Shown: in pieces, positions 32,876 to 38,988 of the stretch
How the letters are laid out: each line of letters opens with the position of its first letter
Numbering within the stretch: the first letter of the stretch is position 1
Source of the DNA: Fidelibacterota bacterium
GTDB taxonomy: Bacteria; Fidelibacterota; Fidelibacteria; Fidelibacterales; Fidelibacteraceae
Direction: 5' to 3'
Assembly (NCBI GenBank): GCA_018400915.1
Contig: JAGYLW010000005.1
Coordinates: 1-41,990, forward strand
DNA length: 41,990 nt
Notes under the pieces: model-generated
Told to the model about the DNA's origin: nothing
What the model saw: only the letters and a program-made list of their open reading frames with translations
Database searches by the model: none
Translations under genes and position numbers: made by a program

Positions 32876-34170
32876 GAGCGGCCTATTCTTTCCATTGTGT
32901 CGTAAAAGTTCGGATAGGAGATGTTCACACAGGACCATCCGCGGATATGAACGGGGGCGGCCGACAGAAGTCCCGCAACGGATGCCGCCATGGCAATACG
33001 GTGATCCCCTTTTGCATCAACCTTCCCGCCTTTCAGTGGAATACCCCCCGTGATCTCCATACCATCTTCAAATTCCTCAACCTCGGCACCGAGAGCCCTG
33101 AGCATGGCGGCCGTACTGGCAATACGGTCGCTTTCCTTATACCGCAATTCCTTCGCTCCGCTGATCACGCTCCTGCCTTTTGCCTGCGTTGCGATAAGCG
33201 CAAGCAGGGGCAGTTCGTCGATCATTCCCGGCACCTGTTTACTGTGTATGTGAAAATTCCGCAACGCAGAGGTCCGGACAACGATATCGCCTTCCGGCTC
33301 CAGGCTTTTGTTATTCTGCAAGATATCGATATTAGCGCCGCAGCGTTTCAGGAGTTTCAAATAGGATATGCGGGTCGGGTTCAGTGAGGTCTTCCGCAGC
33401 AGCAGCCGGCTTTTCAGCGGCAGGGCCCCCGCCGCCACCCAGTAAGCCGCGGAAGAAGGATCCCCGGGAACATCATACTGAAAACCCGGTATCGTCCTCC
33501 GGAGCGTATGCACGGAAATTGTGTTCTTGTTCCTGAAGACCGGAATGTGAAACATTTTCATCAGTGTCTCGGTGTGATCCCGGGACCTGAGCTTTTCCTC
33601 CACATAGGTTTTGCCTTTTGCGGACAATCCGGCAAGCAGAACGCAGGACTTGACCTGTGCGCTCGGCAGCGGAAGCCGGTAGAAGATGCCCTTTAAGGGT
33701 GCACCCCTGATCTTCAGGGGCAGATAGCCGTCGCGTGAACGGATATCCGCTCCCATCTTTTCCAGGGGATCGATGATCCTCCGCATTGGCCGTTGGCTCA
33801 GCGAATTATCACCCTGCAGGCTTACCGACATATTATCGCGTCCGGCCAGCAGGCCGCTGAGAAGGCGGACGGTCGTTCCGGAATTTCCGCAGTGCAGCAC
33901 ACCGTCCGGAGGCTGCTGCCATGCCGAAAAACCGGGGCTGTCCACGTCAACCGTAAATTTTCCCAGCTGGAAATTGACACCGAGCTTCTGCAGGCAGGAA
34001 ACGGTGGAGAGTGCATCCGCACCGATGTTTAAATGCCGGATCTTTGAACGGCCTTTTGCGATGGCCGCAAACATCAGCGCGCGGTGGCTGATGGACTTAT
34101 CCCCCGGGGGGGTTATCTGTCCGCGTACCCTTTCCACCGGTTCGATGATCTTTGCCTGTGCTGTTTTCAT
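32872..34170 (-). CDS. aroA: 3-phosphoshikimate 1-carboxyvinyltransferase (EPSP synthase)
   Basis: A 432-residue enzyme for shikimate step 6. PGDKSISHRA (residues 22-31) carries the catalytic Lys; GNSGTTVRLLSGLLA is the phosphoenolpyruvate/inhibitor-loop region; LPSAQVKS, IDELPLLA and RYKESDR complete the active site, followed by the late DHRIAMA. The GNSGTT loop looks closer to the low-GC Gram-positive type than to the E. coli type, though class assignment needs an alignment. No clear ribosome site precedes the ATG, which lies 4 bases after the tyrA/pheA stop, so translation is probably coupled. Confidence 0.95.
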   Translation of the reverse strand: MKTAQAKIIEPVERVRGQITPPGDKSISHRALMFAAIAKGRSKIRHLNIGADALSTVSCLQKLGVNFQLGKFTVDVDSPGFSAWQQPPDGVLHCGNSGTTVRLLSGLLAGRDNMSVSLQGDNSLSQRPMRRIIDPLEKMGADIRSRDGYLPLKIRGAPLKGIFYRLPLPSAQVKSCVLLAGLSAKGKTYVEEKLRSRDHTETLMKMFHIPVFRNKNTISVHTLRRTIPGFQYDVPGDPSSAAYWVAAGALPLKSRLLLRKTSLNPTRISYLKLLKRCGANIDILQNNKSLEPEGDIVVRTSALRNFHIHSKQVPGMIDELPLLALIATQAKGRSVISGAKELRYKESDRIASTAAMLRALGAEVEEFEDGMEITGGIPLKGGKVDAKGDHRIAMAASVAGLLSAAPVHIRGWSCVNISYPNFYDTMERIGRS

Positions 34171-34174
34171 ATTT

Positions 34175-35503
34175 CTAATTGTTGACGACGGTAATGAAAT
34201 CCGTCACGTTATACGCAAGGTCCTGTATGTTCTTATCGATCAGTTTTAACTGATAACGTTCAACGCAGACTTCCGATGCGATGACCATGGCGTCCCGCGG
34301 AAGTTCCCCGGCCGCAAGTTTCCGGGCAGCCACAGCGGTATCTTCCTCCTCGACAAGGGGTATTCCGGGATAATGCTTTGCCAGGTAATCCCTGCACTGC
34401 CGCAGGGCCTGCGGATGGGAATGTAACGCGCGGGGTTTTTCCGCCTTTACGTCCCTTCTCCCCAGCAGACACTGCACCACGGGAAATGGAAAAAAGCCCG
34501 AGATCTTGCAGTTGTAACGCGCAAGCCCTTCCACCGTTTCGATCACCATCCCGCCGACGGCGTTCTGCACCGGTAACAGCCCGGTTTGAACAAGGCCGAA
34601 CCGGAGTGCGTCATAAACCTTTTCCGCCGTTGTCAGACAGGATATTTTCCCCTTGTGTATATGTTTGTTTTTCAGCCATGTCTTTCCGGCTTCATGAGAA
34701 AAACTGCCTTCCTCTCCCATCACACCGAGGGTCATGGGTCCGGTATACTGCACGTTCTCCCTGCGGATACAGGCGGATACTTCATGACTTGCCTTTAAAA
34801 AAAGCCTGAACATATCCATGGAATGCGGATTGTACAGGAGCATGTCGCGGAAAAGCTGCGAGGTGTCGTTACTGCAGAACCTCTCCACGTCCCGGAGCAT
34901 ATTGTAGCCCCGGGTCGGCGTGGCGCTTTCCGGAAGCCCCATATTTTTCAAAACATTCCCGATAAAATGCGTGATCCCCTGGGAATAGGCGATGCTTTTG
35001 TCGTGCACTTCCGGGCTCAGTATCTTTGTGTGGAAACGCCAGGAAGTCAGTATCTCATCCCATTCAGCGGAAAGTCCCGGATATTGCTCCGAAGGTGTAA
35101 TGACCATGAGCCTGGCCTGATTATTATCGTAACTGTCAGGACCGAACAAAGGGTGCACCCCAAGATGCCGGATGCCCGGGATATGCCTGTCCATCCAGGT
35201 TCCCGGCAGGGATTTCACGGAAGCCATCTCTATGACCGTAGCGTTCTCCGGAATGCGGGAGGCATGATCGCGCAGGAACGGTTCGATGGCCGAAATAGGT
35301 ATGCAGAGGAAGATCACCTCCTGTTTCAGAGCGGTATAAAGATCCGTAAACTGTATGTTCGCCGCGGTCCCGGGGATGTTCACGGGATCTTTTTCATAGA
35401 CAAAAACCCTGCCGTGTCCGGAAAGGATATCCGCCCACAGTTTTCCGAACCGCCCGTAACCGATAAGCGAAAAAGAACGGTATTTACGTGTTTGCTCTGA
35501 CAA
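34175..35503 (-). CDS. Prephenate dehydrogenase fused to a prephenate-dehydratase-like domain
   Basis: A 442-residue two-domain protein. Residues 10-250 are TyrA-like: Rossmann motif LIGYGRFG (13-20), GVHPLFGPD (115-123, substrate His117) and SQGITHFIGNV (174-184), which would oxidise prephenate toward tyrosine. Residues 258-440 follow prephenate dehydratase: GEEGSFSHEA (263-272), LPVQNAVGGMV (310-320), SHPQALRQC (362-370), EDTAVAARKL and NIQDLAYNVTDF (425-436). In normal dehydratases the second motif is PIENSxxG and the last ends TRF; here Glu is Gln, Ser is Ala and Arg is Asp. There is no ACT regulatory domain and no chorismate mutase domain. The start is TTG 35503, inside aroF by 20 bases, with GGAAG upstream. 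Dehydrogenase function is likely; dehydratase activity is uncertain. Confidence 0.85.
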   Translation of the reverse strand: MSEQTRKYRSFSLIGYGRFGKLWADILSGHGRVFVYEKDPVNIPGTAANIQFTDLYTALKQEVIFLCIPISAIEPFLRDHASRIPENATVIEMASVKSLPGTWMDRHIPGIRHLGVHPLFGPDSYDNNQARLMVITPSEQYPGLSAEWDEILTSWRFHTKILSPEVHDKSIAYSQGITHFIGNVLKNMGLPESATPTRGYNMLRDVERFCSNDTSQLFRDMLLYNPHSMDMFRLFLKASHEVSACIRRENVQYTGPMTLGVMGEEGSFSHEAGKTWLKNKHIHKGKISCLTTAEKVYDALRFGLVQTGLLPVQNAVGGMVIETVEGLARYNCKISGFFPFPVVQCLLGRRDVKAEKPRALHSHPQALRQCRDYLAKHYPGIPLVEEEDTAVAARKLAAGELPRDAMVIASEVCVERYQLKLIDKNIQDLAYNVTDFITVVNN

Positions 35504-36512
35504 ATTTTCTTCCGAGGGCTTCCGAGATCATTTCGATCTCATGGGTTAATGCTCTGAAAGCTTCGACGGACAGCGACTGCGGACCGTCGGAAAGGGCGTT
35601 GCGGGGATCATGATGCACTTCCACCATAATCCCGTCGGCACCCGCCGCGATCGCCGCCCGCGCCATGGGAATGACATATTCACTCTGCCCCATGGCGTGG
35701 CTTGGGTCGACAATGACCGGCAGATGGGACTTTTTCTTGATGACCGGCACGGACGAAAGATCAAGGGTGAATCGCGTGGACCGTTCAAAACTCCTTATTC
35801 CCCGTTCACATAAGATGATCTTTTGATTCCCCTTGCTTGCAAGATATTCGGCCGAATTGAGCCATTCTTCAACCGTGGCGGAAATACCGCGTTTCAGCAA
35901 CAGGGGCTTTGTGATGTTCGCCAGTTCTTTCAGAAGGGCAAAATTCTGCATGTTGCGCGCACCGATCTGTATTACGTCAACGTACTTTTCAAAAAGCGGA
36001 ATATCCTGGATGGCCATGATCTCCGACACGACCGGTGCCCCGGTCCTGTCACCGGCTTCCCGGAGATATTCCAGCCCTTTTTTCCCCAGTCCCTGAAAAC
36101 TGTAGGGCGAGGAACGGGGCTTAAAGGCGCCGCCGCGTATCATGTTCGCACCATGCGGCACGACATCAAGCGATATTTTTTTGATCATGTTCTTATTTTC
36201 CACGGAGCAGGGGCCCGCAATCACTACGATCTCCCTGCCGCCGACGGTCACGTCCCCGATCTTCACCTTTGTATTTCCCGGATGAAAGCTCCGCGAGCAG
36301 CGTTTGTAGGATTCGACCACCCGGAAGGCGTCGGAAACCCCGTCAAAACCCTTAAAATACTCGGGTGAAAGTTTCTGGGTATTGCCGATGACCCCGTAAA
36401 GCGTATATTCCTTCCCCCGGCTGGGATGGATCTCAAAACCGTGAGCACTCAGGTAGTCGTGTACTTGTTCCATCTGTGCTTCGCTTGCATTCGGCTTGAA
36501 TACGATGATCAT
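35484..36512 (-). CDS. aroF: 3-deoxy-7-phosphoheptulonate (DAHP) synthase, type I-beta with ferredoxin-like regulatory domain
   Basis: A 342-residue enzyme for shikimate step 1, condensing phosphoenolpyruvate and erythrose-4-phosphate. Residues 1-70 form the ferredoxin-like domain (MIIVFKPNASEAQMEQVHDY...) that in Thermotoga-type enzymes binds Tyr/Phe for feedback control. The barrel has GPCSVEN (100-106), RGGAFKPRSSPYSFQG (126-141), IQIGARNMQNF, LLKRG, CERGIRSFE, DPSHAMG and GIMVEVHHDP. No chorismate mutase domain is fused at either end. Its start overlaps the tsaD stop by 4 bases, with GGGAG upstream. Confidence 0.95.
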   Translation of the reverse strand: MIIVFKPNASEAQMEQVHDYLSAHGFEIHPSRGKEYTLYGVIGNTQKLSPEYFKGFDGVSDAFRVVESYKRCSRSFHPGNTKVKIGDVTVGGREIVVIAGPCSVENKNMIKKISLDVVPHGANMIRGGAFKPRSSPYSFQGLGKKGLEYLREAGDRTGAPVVSEIMAIQDIPLFEKYVDVIQIGARNMQNFALLKELANITKPLLLKRGISATVEEWLNSAEYLASKGNQKIILCERGIRSFERSTRFTLDLSSVPVIKKKSHLPVIVDPSHAMGQSEYVIPMARAAIAAGADGIMVEVHHDPRNALSDGPQSLSVEAFRALTHEIEMISEALGRKFVRANT

Positions 36513-37540
36513 CCTTCACTCCCTGATGTTAATTTCAAATTCGGCACCGCGGGTACCTCCATGCTGGAAAACATGCCTTTGCGGTAATACATCACCCCGG
36601 TGGCGGCGATCATGGCGGCATTATCGGTACAGTACTCCAGCGGCGGATAGTATAAACGCAGGTTTTTCCGCTCCGCGGTCTTTCCCAGGACCTCTCTTAA
36701 ACGCCGGTTCGCGGCAACGCCGCCCGCCAGCACGACCTTTTTATGACCGCTGCGTTTTACCGCCCGGCGGAGTTTTTCATCGAGCACGTCAACGACCGCT
36801 TCCTGAAAACCGGCGGCAATATCCGCTTTATCTCTGTCGGTAATGTGCTTCTTTTGGTTGACGTAATGCAGGACTGCCGTTTTCATACCGCTGAAGCTGA
36901 AGTCCAGGCTCCCTGCCTCCAGCAGGGAACGCGGAAAACGCACTGCATTCCGGTTGCCGGAATCAGAGAGGGTATCGATCACCGGACCGCCGGGGTACCC
37001 GATCTTCAGGAGGCGGGCGGTCTTGTCAAATGATTCTCCGGCAGCATCGTCACGTGTCGAACCGAGGATCTCAAAATCCCGCAGTCCGCGCACATCCACC
37101 AGCATCGTATGACCGCCGGAGACAAGAAGGCAAAGGAAGGGGGGCTCAAGTTCCGGAAATTCCAGCATGGGTGCATAAAGGTGCGCCTCAATGTGATTCA
37201 CCGCGATCAGGGGAATATTTTGCGCCAGGGCAAAGCCCTTCGCATAATTCAGCCCCACCAGAAGCGCTCCCATCAGCCCGGGTCCGCAGGTCACGGCAAC
37301 CGCATCGATCTCCGCGGGACGGCAGCCGCATTGATCAAAGGCGGATTCCACTACCTGTGAAATGGCATGTTCATGGGCGCGGCTGGCCAGTTCCGGAACC
37401 ACGCCGCCGTATTTTTTGTGGATCATCTGGGAATATACGATATGGGATCTTACGTCAAAACCGCTGAGAACGGCTGCGCTGGTCTCATCGCAGGATGATT
37501 CAATCCCGAGGATACAGGGATGTGTTTTTTTTTTATTCAT
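36509..37540 (-). CDS. tsaD: tRNA N6-adenosine threonylcarbamoyltransferase
   Basis: A 343-residue ASKHA-fold enzyme that transfers the threonylcarbamoyl group to A37 of ANN-decoding tRNAs, with TsaB and TsaE (not in this window). GIESSCDETSAAV at the N-terminus, the metal ligands in NHIEAHLYA (two His), SGGHTMLV, GESFDKTARLL, DFSFSGMKTAV and AGGVAANRRLRE are all standard. TsaD is universal and often sits at unrelated operons; here it is locked between ybbR and aroF by overlaps of 8 and 4 bases. Confidence 0.97.
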   Translation of the reverse strand: MNKKKTHPCILGIESSCDETSAAVLSGFDVRSHIVYSQMIHKKYGGVVPELASRAHEHAISQVVESAFDQCGCRPAEIDAVAVTCGPGLMGALLVGLNYAKGFALAQNIPLIAVNHIEAHLYAPMLEFPELEPPFLCLLVSGGHTMLVDVRGLRDFEILGSTRDDAAGESFDKTARLLKIGYPGGPVIDTLSDSGNRNAVRFPRSLLEAGSLDFSFSGMKTAVLHYVNQKKHITDRDKADIAAGFQEAVVDVLDEKLRRAVKRSGHKKVVLAGGVAANRRLREVLGKTAERKNLRLYYPPLEYCTDNAAMIAATGVMYYRKGMFSSMEVPAVPNLKLTSGSEG

Positions 37541-38465
37541 CGTTCCTTTTTATCACTACCACTTCGATCGTTTCCGGATTGATGCTTATGATATCCAGGA
37601 CTTCCTCAGGGGGATCGATATTCACCGGATAATAATGCTTATTGGGGAACCACTGCGCAAGATAATCAAAATGCACGAGGAAATCGTTCGGGGCGAGGTC
37701 CTGGATGCGCCCGTTCCCTCCCGTAATGCGGAGGCTTACCGCATCGGGGATAAGCTGCAGTTCCAGATCGGGAGGCTGGTTGCGAACTTTTACCGGAATA
37801 TTATGAATGCTGCGTTCACCGATCATCTCGATCTCAAAGGCAACCTTTACCTTCCCGGGATCGAGATTCAGAAGTTCGGGATCCGGATTGATCACACTGA
37901 TCTCTGCACTGAAGGACATGTCCACATTTTCTTTTTTCAGTGTCTCCGTGCGGAGATGATCAAGCGAATTCACATGATTTTCGGGACCGGTGACCGTCAC
38001 ATGGCTCTGAACGGATTCGTCCACCTGAATATAGCCGGACCTGACGGAAATATCGGATGCGATCTCCAGCGGGATCTCTCTGGTGACCTTGTTCTCGATC
38101 ACGATATCGACACTGTCGGGATATACGATCTCAAGAAAGGTGATCTCCGGATGCAGGATCACCTGGTTCGGCCGCTGCTCGAAATAGGATTTTAAAGAGA
38201 TCCGCTGATCCTGATAAATGGTGCCGACATCCAGCACAAGGGACGCATTTTTCATCCATCTCTGGAAATAAAGGATATGTCCGGGGCCCTCCACGCGCAC
38301 ATTGACATGTTCCGGCAGGGCCTTCCCCAGGGTTACCTCCGACCGCGGATCGTACACTTTCAGGGAGACCTCCCTGACGGTCACGTATTCCTGGCCGGCC
38401 ACGATCAGCAGCCAGAAGATCACCGCCGCAACGGAAACAATCATTTTTGGTAAAATATTTTTCAT
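37533..38465 (-). CDS. ybbR: YbbR-domain membrane-anchored protein
   Basis: A 310-residue protein with one N-terminal membrane helix (residues 7-24, MIVSVAAVIFWLLIVAGQ) and three or so repeated extracytoplasmic YbbR-like domains. Each repeat has the pattern of beta strands ending in a short VxGP or VxVTGPEN turn, for example VRVEGPGHI and VTVTGPENHVNSL. In Gram-positives YbbR (CdaR) regulates the c-di-AMP cyclase CdaA and adjoins it; no cdaA is next to it here, so that role is unproven. It is the first gene of the aromatic operon, just downstream of a predicted promoter. Confidence 0.8.
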   Translation of the reverse strand: MKNILPKMIVSVAAVIFWLLIVAGQEYVTVREVSLKVYDPRSEVTLGKALPEHVNVRVEGPGHILYFQRWMKNASLVLDVGTIYQDQRISLKSYFEQRPNQVILHPEITFLEIVYPDSVDIVIENKVTREIPLEIASDISVRSGYIQVDESVQSHVTVTGPENHVNSLDHLRTETLKKENVDMSFSAEISVINPDPELLNLDPGKVKVAFEIEMIGERSIHNIPVKVRNQPPDLELQLIPDAVSLRITGGNGRIQDLAPNDFLVHFDYLAQWFPNKHYYPVNIDPPEEVLDIISINPETIEVVVIKRNDE

Positions 38466-38489
38466 CCTGCCGGTCCTGACAATTTGTTA

Positions 38490-38518
38490 AATTTAAAGAT
38501 AATAATTGTATTTCACAA
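38490..38518 (-). promoter_or_regulatory. Predicted promoter of the ybbR-tsaD-aro operon
   Basis: On the minus strand, TTGTGA (complement of 38513-38518) is followed by a 17-base spacer and TAAATT (complement of 38490-38495) in a strongly AT-rich block. Transcription would start near 38483, about 18 bases before the ybbR ATG. It is the only plausible promoter I see for the genes down to aroQ, since every junction below is overlapping or nearly so. Confidence 0.45.
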
Positions 38519-38613
38519 TTTAAAATAAAATATCCGGTGATCCGTGTATTATTCTTTCAATTCAGCGGCATTTCTTCTTATCACCGGGAGGTATCCGGAA
38601 GGGTATTGGGTAA

Positions 38614-38648
38614 AATAAAAAAGCCGCTCTTTCCGGAGCGGCTTTTTC
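38614..38648 (-). terminator. Strong rho-independent terminator after rpsA
   Basis: An inverted repeat AAGCCGCTC/GAGCGGCTT with a short loop (bases CGGAAA on the minus strand), flanked by A-runs on one side and T-runs on the other, so it could act in both directions. On the minus strand it reads stem-loop then TTTTTTATTTTA, and it ends the cmk-rpsA transcript. It lies about 20 bases past the TAA at 38666-38668, not past the rpsA stop at 38984, which is evidence that the region between is part of the original coding unit. Confidence 0.85.
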
Positions 38649-38665
38649 TGTGAACGTTATACCGT

Positions 38666-38983
38666 TTACGCCTGGTCTTTTTCCTTTTCTTCCGGTCCTG
38701 TTTCCGTTTCCATTCCTGTTTCGCTGTCTTCTGCTTCTTCCGGTCCTGTCTCTTTGCTGTCGGAGGTCTTTTTTACTTTTTTAGCGGCAGGAGCTTCCTT
38801 TGCGGATTTCGCCTCCTTTTTCGCTTCTTTTTTTTCGGTCGTTTTTTCCACTGTCTTTTCCGCTTCGGGTTCCGTTCCTTCGCCGGAGGCTTCTTCCGCT
38901 TTCTTTACGGCTGTTTTTGCTTTGGTTCGCTTGCGGTTTTTGCAGTCTCCGTTTCAGGTTCTGGTTCTGGTTCAGGTTCTGGT
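38666..38983 (-). pseudogene. rpsA: Probable displaced C-terminal tail of ribosomal protein S1
   Basis: Directly downstream of the rpsA stop, and in the same frame, the sequence becomes open again from about 38923 to a TAA at 38666-38668. It reads as Lys/Glu/Ala-rich protein (KAKTAVKKAEEASGEGTEPE, then EKTTEKKEAKKEAKSAKEAP, ending PEEKEKDQA), very like the existing S1 tail. Between 38984 and about 38920 this frame has TGA codons, while the +1 frame reads a (Glu-Pro)n run followed by ETETAKTASEP. One extra G in GGG near 38992 and one missing base near 38920 would join everything into an 831-residue S1. It might instead be a sequencing or assembly error, or a real recent pair of indels. A separate 61-residue gene from ATG 38851 is less likely, as it lacks a clear ribosome site. 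Confidence 0.6.
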
Positions 38984-38988
38984 TCAGG
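38953..38988 (-). repeat. Hexanucleotide repeat at the rpsA stop codon
   Basis: Six tandem units of CCTGAA or CCAGAA (minus strand), encoding Glu-Pro repeats in the +1 frame but TGA in the annotated rpsA frame. The rpsA stop codon is inside the first unit. Unit slippage would change length by multiples of three, so it would not by itself explain the frame change. Confidence 0.85.

Noticed and set aside
38666-38851. Separate 61-residue Lys/Glu-rich gene
   Set aside because: It lacks a clear ribosome site, shares the rpsA frame and composition, and ends at the rpsA terminator, so it is better read as the displaced S1 tail.
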